DNA from: Neoechinorhynchus agilis
Taxonomy: Eukaryota; Acanthocephala
Reading direction: 5' to 3'
Assembly (NCBI GenBank): GCA_051530055.1
Contig: CM121342.1
Coordinates: 6,510,001 to 6,574,000 of the forward strand
Length of the DNA stretch: 64,000 bases
Part shown: positions 43,601 through 54,767 of the stretch, one piece after another
Position numbering within the stretch: the first letter of the stretch is position 1
Layout: each line of letters opens with the position of its first letter
Position numbers and translations under genes: made by a program
The notes under the pieces: generated by a model
The model's database searches: none
Told to the model about the DNA's origin: nothing
Seen by the model: the letters and a program-made list of their open reading frames with translations, nothing else

Positions 43601-45735
43601 TTAGACCTTTTGGAGTGGAGACTCTTGGTGCGCTCGGTAGCTAGGCACTTAGTTTTACGAAGGAGTTATCGAGTAGACTCCAGGCCAAGACAGGAAAGTG
43701 GAGACTCTTGGTGCACTCGGTAGCTCGGCACTTCGATTTACGAAGGAGTTATCGAGTAGACTCCAGACCAAGACAGGAAAGTGGAGACTCTTGGTGCACT
43801 CGGTAGCTCGGCACTTAGATTTACGAAGGAGTTATCGAGTAGACTCCAGGCCCAAACAGGAAAGTGGAGACTCTTGGTGCACTCGGTAGCTCGGCGCTTG
43901 GATTTACAAAGGAGTTATCGAGTAAACTCCAGGCGAAGCCAAGGAAAGTGGAGACTCTTGGTGCACTCTGTAGCTCGGCACTTAGATTTACGAAGGAGTT
44001 ATCGAGTAGACTCCAAGCCAAGAAAGTGGAGATTCTCGGTAGCTCGGCACTTAGATTTACGAAGGAGTTATCGAGTAGACTCCAGACCAAGACAGGAAAG
44101 TGGAGACTCTTGGTGCGCTCGGTAGCTCGGCACTTAGATTTACGAAGGAGTTATCGAGTAGACTCCCGACCAAGAACGGAAAGTGGAGACTCTTGGTGCA
44201 CTCAGTAGCTCGGCACTTCGATTTACGAAGGAGTTATCGAGTAGACTCCAGGCCCAAACAGGAAAGTGGAGACTCTTGGTGCACTCGGTAGCTCGGCGCT
44301 TGGATTTACGAAGGAGTTATCGAGTAAACTCCAGGCGAAGCCAAGAAAGTGGAGACTCTTGGTGCACTCTGTAGCTCGGCACTTAGATTTACGAAGGAGT
44401 TATCGAGTAGACTCCAGACCAAGACAGGAAAATTGAGACTCTTGGTGCACTCGGTAGCTCGGCACTTAGATTTACGAAGGAGTTATCGAGTAGACTCCAG
44501 ACCAAGACAGGAAAGTGGAGACTCTTGGTGCACTCGGTAGCTCGGCACTTAGATTTACGAAGGAGTTATCGAGTAGACTCCCGACCAAGACAGGAAAGTT
44601 GAGACTCTTGGTGCACTCGGTAGCTCGGCACTTAGATTTACGAAGGAGTTATCGAGTAGACTCCCGACCAAGAACGGAAAGTTGAGACTCTTGGTGCGCT
44701 CGGTAGCTCGGCACTTAGATTTACGAAGTTATCGAGTAGACTCCAGGCCCAAACAGGAAAGTGGAGACTCTTGGTGCACTCGGTAGCTCGGCGCTTAGAT
44801 TTACGAAGGAGTTATCGAGTAGACTCCCGACCAAGAACGGAAAGTGGAGACTCTTGGTGCGCTCGGTAGCTCGGCACTTAGATTTACGAGTGAGCAATCG
44901 AGAATACTCCAGGCCAAGACAGGAAAGTTGAGACTCTTGGTGCACTCAGTAGCTCGGCGCTTGGATTTACAAAGGAGTTATCGAGTAGATTCCAAGCCAA
45001 GAAAGTGGAGATTCTCGGTAGCTCGGCACTTAGATTTACAAAGGAGTTATCGAGTAGATTCAAGACCAAGACAGGAAAGTTGAGACTCTTGGTGCGCTCG
45101 GTAGCTCGGCACTTGGATTTACGAAGGAGTTATCGAGTAGACTCCAGGCCAAGACAGGAAAGTGGAGACTCTTGGTGCGCTCGGTAGCTCGGCACTTCGA
45201 TTTACGAAGGAGTTATCGAGTAGACTCCAGACCAAGACAGGAAAGTTGAGACTCTTGGTGCACTCGGTAGCTCGGCACTTGGATTTACGAAGGAGTTATC
45301 GAGTAGACTCCAGGCCAAGACAGGAAAGTGGAGACTCTTGGTGCACTCGGTAGCTCGGCGCTTGGATTTACAAAGGAGTTATCGAGTAAACTCCAGGCGA
45401 AGCCAAGAAAGTGGAGACTCTTGGTGCGCTCGGTAGCTCGGCACTTCGATTTACGAAGGAGTTATCGAGTAGACTCCAGACCAAGACAGGAAAGTGGAGA
45501 CTCTTGGTGCACTCGGTAGCTCGGCACTTAGATTTACGAAGGAGTTATCGAGTAGACTCCAGGCCAAGAACGGAAAGTGGAGACTCTTGGTGCGCTCGGT
45601 AGCTCGGCACTTCGATTTACGAAGGAGTTATCGAGTAGACTCCAGACCAAGACAGGAAAGTAGAGACTCTTGGTGCACTTGGTAGCTCGGCACTTAGATT
45701 TACGAAGGAGTTATCGAGTAGACTTTAGGCCAAGA
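43600..45735 (+). repeat. 83-bp tandem repeat, about 26 copies, derived from RT-element coding sequence
   Basis: The unit reads GTGGAGACTCTTGGTGCACT, CGGTAGCTCGGCACTTAGAT and TTACGAAGGAGTTATCGAGT plus a variable tail of about 20 bp. Translated in one frame it is VETLGALGSSALRFTKELSS. That matches the C-terminal part of the RT family, VETYGALGPSAL in copy d and AETYKALGSSALCSRISRGN in copy g. The frame shifts every unit, since 83 is not a multiple of 3. Several 74-bp shortened units and one of about 59 bp are interspersed. Confidence 0.95.
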
Positions 45736-45850
45736 CAGGAAATACAAGAGCGGGTGCCTTCCTGCGCTAAAACATTGTGTGGTCGCGATCCAAAGAGGAA
45801 ACGCAGTGAGTGTGGTCGCGGCCACTGAGGGTAGAGCGGTGCCTCTTCTC
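45736..45850 (+). mobile_element. Reverse-transcriptase element (copy e), 3' terminus
   Basis: Directly after the 83-bp array the plus strand continues as the family's 3' coding end: CVVAIQRGNAVSVVAATEG near 45775-45832, matching LAVQRGNAANVIATVEEG in copy g. The array therefore lies inside, and grew from, a copy of this element. It is an old, broken remnant. Confidence 0.7.
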
Positions 45851-46140
45851 CGTTGACGGTGGTGATTGTTGAAACGTTTTGTTGTTGTGTGTAAATGAAA
45901 GAGTTGCTATCAAAAAAATTTAAAACTATTTTTAGTTTATGGAATAGCCGCATTAAACGATGCGGCGCGAAGTACTTTAGAAGCAAGTTTTTTTTGGAAT
46001 ATCCATAAGCCGATAGGTGAGATGTCTTATTTCATTTCGCACTATGCTCCAAATGGAAAATATTCCGAAAAACGACATCATCTTCCTCCGAAATCATTGC
46101 TGTGTAAGAAACATCAATTATTTTGGGAGTATTATTTAGA

Positions 46141-46270
46141 AGTCTTCATCCGCAATAAATAAATTAATTGAAGACGTTTTGAAGTTCGTTGGGTTCATCA
46201 TTTCAAGAACTGATGATGAACCCGACGAAGTACGACGTCCTCGAAAAAAATCGTTACCTTGGTGAAGACC
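46141..46270. mobile_element. MITE-like element, family A, copy 1
   Basis: About 130 bp with inverted ends AGTCTTCATCCGCAATAAAT and ATCGTTACCTTGGTGAAGACCT. An inner foldback pairs GTTGGGTTCATCA with TGATGAACCCGAC. The same ends and inner GAACCCGACGA motif occur at 49453 and 58557. Non-coding. Confidence 0.7.
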
Positions 46271-46848
46271 TTAATAATCCCTGTATTTGTTTAACTCATT
46301 GAAGTCGAAAATAGTCTTTACACTTTTTTCTTAAAAATGTCTATATGTGAGATGCTGGGCAGTGTTAGTTTATTAAATTAGACGTTATGTTTTAATAGCT
46401 TAAATATCTTTCATGAAAAGATTTTTTACCGGTCGAAGATCAAACCAGGAATTTTGTTGGTTTTCACATCATTAGAACGGAAAAATGTTCAAGTTATTGT
46501 TTAGGTCGAATTAAATTGCCTACACGGTGGAAAAGGAACAAAGCAAAAGCTTCCCCTTTAATTACCTTTTGTTGGCTTAAATGCACCCTCCGGCAATCTC
46601 CCGCGAGTTAAAACGAAAACAATCATTTTGTGTATGTGTTGGGTAATAATTCCCCTGCAAGTTTTTTATATTTATTAGATAACTCCGATTCGATAAGTTA
46701 ACAATAACAACGCTGCACAAGAGAAACCACGTACTTTTGGTCCTCATAAACATTTGAATTCTGATTGGATATTCTTCTTTAATGCGATCCAGCCAGCCGA
46801 ATGCAATCCGCAATATAGAAAAATGTTTAGGCGGACAATGCGAAGGAG
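46271..46848. other. AT-rich spacer, nothing recognised
   Basis: No gene or repeat was recognised. Frames at 46577-46813 (-) and 46754-46963 (+) are unconvincing, and the latter runs into the following array. Confidence 0.4.
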
Positions 46849-48452
46849 ATGTTCATCATTTTTACTTTTTATAGCGAATTATCCAATAATTGATTTATTT
46901 GATAATTTTAGGCCTTCGCGTCACTGGATAAACGAAATTGAGTGCTTCTGGGGTGCATTTTAGATAGACCGAAAAAGGCCTACGCGAAACCCGAAAATTA
47001 TCAAATAAATCAATCAATTATTTGATAATTCGCTATAAAAAAGTTACAATGATGAACACTCAATCGGCGGATACCACCGGATAAACGAAATTGATTTTGC
47101 TTCCATTTTAGATAGACCGAAGAATGGCAACGCGAAAGCCGAAAATTATCAAATCAATCAATTATTAGAATTGGCTATAAAAAAGCTAAAATGATGAACA
47201 TTCAATCTTCGGATATTACCGGATAAACGAAATTGATTTTGCTTCCATTTTAGATAGACCGAAGAATGCCAACGCGAAAGCCGAGAATTATCAATAAATA
47301 AATTAATTATTTGATAATTTGCTAGAAAAAAGTTAACATGATGAACGCCCAATCTGCGGATACCACCGGATAAACGAAATTGAGTGCTTCTGGGGTGCAT
47401 TTTAGATAGACCGAAAAAGGCCTACGCGAAACCCGAAAATTATCAAATAAATCAATTATTTGACAATTCGCTATAAAAAAGTTAAAATGATGAACACTCA
47501 ATCGGCGGATACCACCGGATAAACGAAATTGATTTTGCTTCCATTTTAGATAGACCGAAGAATGCCAACGCGAAAGCCGAAAATTATCAAAAATAAATCA
47601 ATTATTAGAATTGGCTATAAAAAAGTTAAAATGATGAACATTCAATCTTCGGATATTACCGGATAAACGAAATTGATTTTGCTTCCATTTTAGATAGACC
47701 GAAGAATGCCAACGCGAAAGCCAAAAATTATCAAATAAATCAATTATTTGATAATTCGCTATAAAAAAGCTAAAATGATGAACACTCAATCTGCGGATAC
47801 CACCGGATAAACAAAATTGAGTGCTTCCATTTTAGATAGACCGACGAATGCCAACGCGAAAGCCGAAAATGATCAAAAATAAATCAATTATTTGATAATT
47901 CGCTATAAAAAAGTTAAAATGATGAACACTCAATCTTCGGATACCACCGGATAAACAAAATTGATTTTGCTTCCATTTTAGATAGACCGAAGAATGCCAA
48001 CGCGAAAGCCGAAAATTATCAAAAATAAATCAATTATTTGATAATTCGCTATAAAAAAGTTAAAATGATGAACACTCAATCTGCGGATACCACCGGATAA
48101 ACAAAATTGAGTGCTTCCATTTTAGATAGACCGAAGAATGCCAACGCGAAAGCCGAAAATTATCAAAAATAAATCAATTATTTGATAATTCGCTATAAAA
48201 AAGTTAAAATGATGAACACTCAATCTTCGGATACCACCGGATAAACAAAATTGATTTTGCTTCCATTTTAGATAGACCGAGAATGCCAACGCGAAAGCCG
48301 AAAATTATAAAAAATAAATCAATTATTTGATAATTCGCTATAAAAAAGTTAAAATGATGAACACTCAATCTGCGGATACCACCGGATAAACAAAATTGAG
48401 TGCTTCCATTTTAGATAGATTAAAGAAGGCCTACGCGAAAGCCGAAAATTCA
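46849..48452. repeat. About 147-bp tandem repeat, about 11 copies, with inverted first unit
   Basis: Unit parts are GGATACCACCGGATAAACGA, TTTTGCTTCCATTTTAGATA, CGAAGAATGCCAACGCGAAA, TCAATTATTTGATAATTCGC and TATAAAAAAGTTAAAATGAT. The leftmost part (46849-46911) is in opposite orientation to the rest (ATGTTCATCATTTTTACTTT then ATAGCGAATTATCC). The array therefore starts as an inverted repeat and then continues as direct copies. GATTTTGCTTCC and GAGTGCTTCC variants alternate along the array. Confidence 0.9.
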
Positions 48453-48740
48453 CAATAAAATCTACAGTGATATTAGTTCACGAGATTATGTGAACTTAAT
48501 AAGAAAACAACGTCTTCCATCATTGAATTATGCCTTCTCTTTTAAATTCTGGAGAGCTAGACACAATGTGGGGCAATTATTTCTTTGCTTAATCCGCTCC
48601 TCCGCCTCGTGTTTTCCATGATCCGTCGAAGCACATATCCTTGCTGTTTTCCACATTTCTGTAAAGATGATTTCTAATAAAAAATAATGCGTGCCGAATG
48701 GACGGACCCTACAAAAAAGGGCATAGATTTATTAGGATTT

Positions 48741-50978
48741 TCACGTGGACGTATTATGAGAAGAGCTCGAATAAGTTGTTTCACTTGATTGACTTTCTGA
48801 ATCCCTGATTAAGATTTTCAACATATATCCCAGTTGTCTTAACCACCACACGGCCAGCCAAACGAAACTAGCGATCACTGTGACCCAAAAGGTTTCACGT
48901 GTCCGTCCGAATCGATCCACGGAAACGGGACTTAGCCAGTTGGTGAGAACCATCATCACATAGAGCGATGCAAGGGCAAAACAAGTATGAAAAAAAGCAT
49001 AATTTGGCATGTTGGACTGGATGAGTGTTTGAGCTTCTAAATCAATATCCCAAAACATTGTTCGTGCAGAGTGTAAACGGCCAGCGTTTGCTCTATACGG
49101 AGTAGTGAGTAGAAATAAAATCGCGCTGAACAATCGGGAATAGTTTATATTTGATGATTTAGATTGAACTTCTTTTTGTTCACCTTTAATCACTTCAACG
49201 ATCAAAGAAGTCACATTTGCATTACATGAACCAAGAGGAATTCCATTGAGTACAATCATCGTATTAAATGCAGCCATTAGGGAGAAAAGGGACGCTTGTA
49301 AGAGACGTGATTGGATGTTTTTCCAGAAACCAACAGTTGCAACTTTGGGGGTTGAAAATAGTGCACAAGCACACGTTAGCGAACATTTAGAACTGCCCTT
49401 CAACACACTTAAATTATTAAAATCCTACAGAAAAAAAAACCCGGACGGAAAATGTCTCTTCATTCGCGGTAAACTTTTTTCGATTAAAACAAGTTCATCG
49501 TCATCAAAGGGTCGCAGAACGTCTTTTTAATCGAAAAATCAAATTTACCGCAGGTGTAGACTTCTAAACGAGCTTGAATAATCAACTCCAAAATCAACAA
49601 CTACAAATCTGAACTGTGGTGTTGAAAGACAGTTTACTCTAGAATGAATATTGTTAACAAGTATTGAAAATTGAATAGACAGCGCCGTTTGCTGGGAACG
49701 TAGAATTTGTACATTACAACGTTTAGATCTCGACTTTTTTTGGAAAAAAATCTTAGTCTTTTAATCTTGTACAAAATTAAACTTTTCTAGATTTATGTCT
49801 TGGATTTTTCTTAGTTTTGCCAAACTCCTCTTGGGCAATTTAAATTTTTACTAATTTATTTCCCCGATATTTCATGTCGTCGGATAATTCCGGCATTTCC
49901 TCAAGGTTTGTCATTGTTTCGCAGGTTTTTACCTTCCGAAAATGTCGGAATTATCCGACGACGTGAAATATCGGGGAAATAAATTAGTAAAAATTTAAAT
50001 TGTCCAAGAGGAGGGGGTTGCAAAGCTAAGAAAAAGAAATTAAATTTATTAATTTAATTAGCAATGATGCCCATATTGCTGACGGCTTTTTTCTCACCTA
50101 ATTTAATACTGATTTTCTCCTTTAATTCATTTTTATTAAAAACGCCAATTTTCGAGAAAAACGAGTAGAAAAATCTTCTAAAACATCTCTTTAGCGATGT
50201 ACTAAAACTCCAAGATGTAATCCAAATCTAAAACACTCAAATCACCTACAATCGAAAATTAGTTGTCAACTTGTCCGGGTTTTTTTAAAAAAGAAATAGT
50301 CTGTCGAGATCTTACGCGATTTACAAAGAACCAAATCCCTGCAGCAGTCAATATCAATAACGAAATAAGACAAACGAACAATGCAAAGAAAACGTATCGA
50401 ATTCCATAAGTGCATAAATCGGAGTTATATACGCAAGTGTACTTTAGACTGGCACATTGACTAACCGAAGAGATTCTATGAACTCCAAGGAAGCTTTGTA
50501 GGATGAGATATAAAGCGCCTCCAACGAGGCCAATGTATCCAAATGTAAAAATGAGTTGGTGGCTATCGTTAGTTCTGAGTATTCCGTAATATGATCCAGC
50601 GAAAATGGACAGTTTAAGAATCCAAAAATGCCCTTGAATGAAATCAATAGCGATTTTGGAAGCGGTGAATTGCATGATTTTACTGATTATAGCCATCGTG
50701 GCATAAAAAAGGAAAGAAGTAAAGCACAGTTTGTACACTAGAATGTGACCGTAGAACTCATCGTTCGTTAAAACAGTAAGCATCGATCTTTTTGGATCGT
50801 AAGACCCAATTGAACGTGTGCTCTTTGAATTGTTCACTTCGACTGTCGTTGAGAAGCTGTATGAAGCGGCTAAGATTGCTATTGCTCCAAACATTAAAAC
50901 GTAAAAGAACCCAACACAGATTTTTGGTCCTCGATTGCAAAATGCAACACAACGCCTTTCTCGTTCTTCACTGGACAT
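48741..50978 (-). CDS. SERINC: Serine incorporator (SERINC/TMS1 family), two exons
   Basis: Multi-span membrane protein of the SERINC family, linked to lipid scrambling and to serine use in membrane lipid synthesis. Exon 1 is 50978-50316 (221 codons) and exon 2 is 49424-48741. The 891-nt intron runs GTAAGA..CTGTAG, phase 0, giving 448 aa, typical for SERINC (about 450-480). Exon 1 contains FCNRGPKICVGFFYVLMFGA (TM1), YKLCFTSFLFYATMAI, HFWILKLSIFAGSYYGI and LVGGALYLILQSFLG, matching VGYKAVYRISFAM, NGFWFFKIAALIG and IGAALFILIQLVLLV. Exon 2 has SRLLQASLFSLMAAFNTMIV and FFHTCFALASLYVMMVLTNW (human [20 protein letters not shown]), and ends in a serine/threonine-rich tail. The paralogue is not assignable. 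The cysteine-rich N-terminus of vertebrate members is shorter, so an upstream exon is possible. Confidence 0.92.
49453..49563. mobile_element. MITE-like element, family A, copy 2, in SERINC intron
   Basis: Ends GTCTCTTCATTCGCGGTAAA and TTTACCGCAGGTGTAGACTT are inverted repeats matching copies at 46141 and 58557. The next 12-15 bp, TTTTTTCGATTAAAA and TTTTTAATCGAAAAA, also pair. It lies about 30 bp upstream of exon 2 on the coding (minus) strand. Confidence 0.7.
49805..50035. repeat. 230-bp foldback in SERINC intron
   Basis: Long inverted arms of about 100 bp: TTTCTTAGTTTTGCCAAACT to CGGATAATTCCGGCATTTCC on the left, and their complement from GTCGGAATTATCCGACGACG to TTGCAAAGCTAAGAAA on the right. 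The loop is about 35 nt. Arms differ at only a few positions. The inner ATCCGACGACGTGAAATATC resembles the TCCGATGAGACGGACGAAAT core of the 43070 foldback. Non-coding. Confidence 0.8.
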
Positions 50979-51330
50979 TTTTAAATCAAGAAAACCAATT
51001 TTATTTTAATTATCCATTGTTACCGTAGCAACTTCCATACTTCTTTGGAAATCAGAGAATTATTTAGAAAATGTTTTGTCTAATGACACTGCCAAGAATT
51101 TACATTGAAACGTTATCGTTTTTGTAGCTAAATTTTAGTTTGCTGAACATTTTTAACTCGTTTGTGCCTGATTTGCTGCTTTTGCAATTTATTGTGAAGT
51201 TGCTTTGGACTCGCTATCGAATTAAATCGCGCGCAGTATTTTCTCTACAATTAACAAAAATATTCCAATAAAACGATCAATAAATTTTTTTTTCAATCAA
51301 TCTTCATTTCTCGACAATTAACACACTCAC
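50979..51330. other. SERINC upstream region, nothing specific seen
   Basis: AT-rich region upstream of the minus-strand SERINC start, expected to contain its promoter. No feature recognised. Confidence 0.3.
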
Positions 51331-51430
51331 CACCTCCCGCCGAATTCCAGCTTTTGTCCTTCCTCGACCGTCGCCATCACGCTGGCAGCACAAATTGATC
51401 TCCGAATTTTTGTGTTAAAGTTTTAGACCT
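51330..51430 (-). mobile_element. Reverse-transcriptase element (copy f), 3' terminal scrap
   Basis: On the minus strand 51345-51405 reads CAASVMATVEEGQKLEF, matching the extreme 3' coding end of copy g (AANVIATVEEGEKLRF). Only about 100 bp remain. Confidence 0.6.
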
Positions 51431-52162
51431 TTCACGACTACAAGTTCAGGAAATTCGTCGTGCTGAATGCTTTAAATCGAATCTGTGAGTTTAGTGATTT
51501 TTTTGCAAATTTCTATAGGTTGCGATTTTTGATCAGAATTGAAATTTTTGGTTTTAAAATGTTCGTGGGTGTCTAGAATCGAATAATAGTGACTTATTTT
51601 TATAATAAATGAAACGTAATGACAGCCAGGAGTTCGAGAATTTCAGTGTTCCAATAAGATAAATTCTGTACATTTTAATACATTGCATTGATGATGAATA
51701 CAAATCTGAGGGGCGATTAAAGACGAGATAATAATGTAGAATGTTTTCAAGTAGCAAAATGAGTTATTGGCGTTATGAACGGGTTTTTCACTAAAATAAG
51801 ATTTATTATGATCTTCTCTCATCTTCAGGCTCAAAACCTTAAAATTAAAAACGCAAAGGTTTCATTTTCACATATTTTAATCAACAAATGAAGGACCATT
51901 TAACGAGAAGCGCTTGGAGCAACGAAAATACGTCAATTCGCTAAAATCAATCACCATTTTTATTTTGTTTACTTCAATATGTTCAAGGGTACGAGATCAA
52001 TAATAAAAATCTTTTAAGTTTGGACCAATATTTCGGTGTTTTACTCCTTCTTCAGGGTTCCGTAAACTACAACTTTAAAACTTTTTTTCTAAATATTCGG
52101 CGTCCTTTCCATTAAACCTTCGTCATTTTTGTCGTTTATTCTTTTTAAAAACTCTTATGCGA
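51431..52162. other. Spacer with one hammerhead-like motif
   Basis: Mostly featureless AT-rich DNA downstream of the minus-strand KMT5A gene. At 52031-52055 the minus strand reads CTGAAGAAGGAGTAAAACAC then CGAAATATTGG, the hammerhead-like core found in the foldbacks at 39063, 43070 and 60503, but here as a single copy without an inverted partner. Confidence 0.4.
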
Positions 52163-52891
52163 TCATTCTTTAAGCCATGGAAATAATCGGATCGTATGTT
52201 TTCTCCTATCGCCATAGTCCATGAACAACTCTTCTCCGTTTCGTATAACTCTGTTTGCTACATAAGCGACTCGAGGACGACCTTGAAGCTCGATTATCTT
52301 TGGTTTGACGTTTGCGGATTTGCGAGAATGACTTACAAGCCGACCCAACCGATCAGTCTCTTTTGTAGAATCAATACTGAAGTGAAAGGGAGGATCGACA
52401 TTAAGATTTTTTTTGTAATATTCGACCTAACGTTCGAATAAATCACGTTTAAAACTATTACTGTTATTCGTAGTGGCACACTTCGAAACGCTAAAGAAAT
52501 TCCCTACTAACCAATAGGATCTCTCGTGATGGCGAAAATAAAACATGAAGCATTTCTTGTTTCCGGTCTTGGTATACGCTTCCTCCTTCTCCTTAGCGAT
52601 TTTTAACGTTAATAGCTCTCCAGTGCATTCCATTACAAATTCATCTCGCTGGAAATCTCTGGTTGCGAAAACAGACCGACCTCTACCTTTAACGTTCCTC
52701 AATTCCACTCCATCATCCTTGTCTAGCAACAGTCTTTGTATCACATTGTCTAAATGAACAGTCTAAAAGGCGAAAATCAAGTCTTTGCTTGAATTAAAAA
52801 ACTCGAGGACCTTTAATTTTTTCGAACTGGTTCTCTTTGATTTTCTTAAGATGTTTCCTGCACTCTGAGAACAAGTAGAACCGCTCTTCAT
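52163..52891 (-). CDS. KMT5A: Histone H4 Lys20 monomethyltransferase KMT5A (PR-Set7/SETD8), three exons
   Basis: Nuclear SET-domain enzyme that monomethylates H4K20. Exons are 52891-52811, 52762-52512 and 52376-52163. Introns of 48 nt (GTCCTC..TTTTAG) and 135 nt (GTTAGT..TTTCAG-like) are GT..AG with consistent phases, giving 181 aa. Exon 1 has ILRKSKRTSSKKLK, like the RRSSRKSK basic stretch before the SET domain. The SET core is VKGRGRSVFATRDFQRDEFV and MECTGELLTLKIAK, then YFRHHERSYCIDSTKETDRL, GRLVSHSRKSANVKPK (NHS box with Ser for Asn) and IRNGEELFMDYGDR (ELxxDYGDR), with C-terminus RLFPWLKE (human AHPWLKH). The N-terminus is much shorter than human (352 aa); an upstream exon ending before a GTAAGA at about 52957 is possible. 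The Ser in the NHS box is unusual because that Asn helps bind SAM. Confidence 0.93.
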
Positions 52892-54013
52892 TAAATGACA
52901 ATATTGTGGGTGAATCGATCTTCTAAAACGTCGAGGCTTCTCAGAAGGGTTTTCTTACATTTCCATTTAAATGAATTTTAGCTCAAAATTAAATGCGATC
53001 GCAATTTCATTACAAGCTACGATTTAAATTTCGTCGCGATCTCAAGTCGATTTTAAGTGATTTACAAAATTATTTTAAAAACCAAACGGCGAAAAGCGCT
53101 TTTGCCGAGTGTCGATTTCTTGCTCTCTTGAGTTTCTCCAACGAGGACTCTAGTCGTCTTCTCAGTTGTCGAAATGGGCGACTTCGTGTTTCTCACTAAA
53201 CGACAGTAGCAATCTTTTACAAGCTAAGAATTAGCAGGATTGAGTGTATTCATTGACGTCCGTGAATTTTGGTCCGCTAATATCGACCATTTTACAGAAC
53301 GATATTTTATATGACCCTACCAAACGGTGATTGTTTGATTTCTAAAGATAATTTATATCATTTGCCTCGTTAAACATTCGAGATCTTGATTTTTGCATCT
53401 AGCGCCACTAAATGCGTTAGTGCGCAAAACTTGCTTGTATTCTAAAGTTCAATTTGCGGATATTTTAGCGATTTATCAATAAATTCATTTTAATGAATAC
53501 GAAGACATTAATCAATAAATTTTGGATTTTGACCTAAACTTTAATTATTCAATAAAAGCTACAATTTGATGGATTCATATCTTTTTACTATTGATCACAT
53601 CGACTGCAAACTTTTGCTACTTTAGTCGATTCGGATATTCAAAGCTCCATCTCTTTAAAAACCAATGTCTTCTATAAAAATTTCACAACTTAAAACAGTT
53701 TAAAAAATCGATTTGCCGTCAAAATAAAGTTTTAAAAAAAGGTGCGTTACATGTAAAAACGCAAAGCAAAAAAACAAATTTTGTGTGTTTTTATTCTAAA
53801 AAAACAATTCTTGATTGGAAACCAAATTAAAAGCAGCATTCTTTTAATCTTGATTCAAGTGCATGTTTATGAACATTTGTCTCTTTATTTTGATCGCCTA
53901 AAATCGTGGACCAAATCTAGGAGCGATTGGAACGCCTGGTCTTCCAATAGGTGGATAACCGATTCTTGGTCTCAGTGGAGTATTCCGTCTAGTTCTGGTC
54001 TAAAATCGATATT
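52892..54013. other. KMT5A upstream region and spacer, nothing firmly recognised
   Basis: About 1.1 kb without a supported gene. The plus-strand frame 52993-53199 (arginine/serine-rich) has no features that separate it from chance. A possible upstream KMT5A exon may end near 52957. Confidence 0.3.
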
Positions 54014-54767
54014 TTAAGCTAATCGCTTTGAATAAACTCCGCTCGCCCGTCTTACCCTGTAATTGGTGCAATATCCTGCAAACGCCAATGCAATAAGTAA
54101 AGCGCAGCATAAGATTAAAGTTGCGATCAATCCAACAGCAATTAAGACCGAATTAAATACGTAGATATTGTTCCCAGCATTATTCTTAAAAAACAAAATA
54201 GAAATTTCTCAGCCTAAACTCTTTAACTAACCCGATCAGCGAACGTATCGGTTGCATTGTTTCCATTTAGAAATGAAAGCGGAATTATAGAAGTGATCAT
54301 TAAATAGAACGAAAATATTAACGATATGGCTGTCAGAACAAGAAATGCTTTAAGCTAAAAATAAGTAGAGTTAGATTCATATTTAAACGTATAACTGACC
54401 GCAGCCAGAGTTCCATCAGCGAATGAAACACAACCCATTATTCCGGTCACTAATAACTAAAACGATTAATGGATAAAAGTGAAAGGGCAAAAAAAAGCGA
54501 GGGTATGCATACGAGTAGTCCAACCCAAATCCCTTTACCGGCACTTGGCCAAAACGGATTCCCGGTCCATGTTCCGATAAGCTGAGGAAATGAATTGCTG
54601 GGAAGTGTAAGATCCATTGTAGCTCGTCCACGAACGAGATTTGTGATTGAAAAAGCAATTGCGATTACTCCAAGTGATGCGATTATGCATCCTAACGCTG
54701 GCCCCGCTGGTGAACGAACCCACGAAGGCACCGTCTTTGTCCTGTAAGCACTATCCAATCCGTACAT
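54014..54767 (-). CDS. Four-transmembrane-span protein of unknown family, four exons
   Basis: Exons are 54767-54513, 54456-54400, 54354-54232 and 54184-54014. All three introns are 45-56 nt with GT..AG ends and phase 0, giving 201 aa. Predicted spans are GCIIASLGVIAIAFSITNLV, the span formed across exons 1-2 (IWVGLLLLVTGIMGCVSF), AFLVLTAISLIFSFYLMITS, and VLIAVGLIATLILCCALLIA. Loops contain FPQLIGTWTGNPFWPSAGKG between TM1 and TM2 and an acidic, Asn-rich loop (LNGNNATDTFADRNNAGNN, one N-glycosylation motif NAT) between TM3 and TM4. The layout, with FWPxxGKGIWVGLL then a TGxxG motif, resembles MS4A/TMEM-type tetraspan proteins, but I cannot name the family. The C-terminus is basic. Confidence 0.8.

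Noticed and set aside
43698-45685. Series of 60-114 aa plus-strand frames (METLGALGSSALRFTKEL..)
   Set aside because: They are products of the 83-bp array; the similarity to the RT element explains the sequence, and no continuous gene exists.
48741-50978. Two separate membrane-protein genes
   Set aside because: The two frames are the N- and C-terminal halves of one SERINC protein, joined by a clean GTAAGA..CTGTAG intron in phase 0.
52377-52511. Non-canonical intron in KMT5A
   Set aside because: A TTG|GTTAGT donor with a CAG|TATTG acceptor gives YCIDST, matching human YCVDAT, so the intron is ordinary GT..AG.
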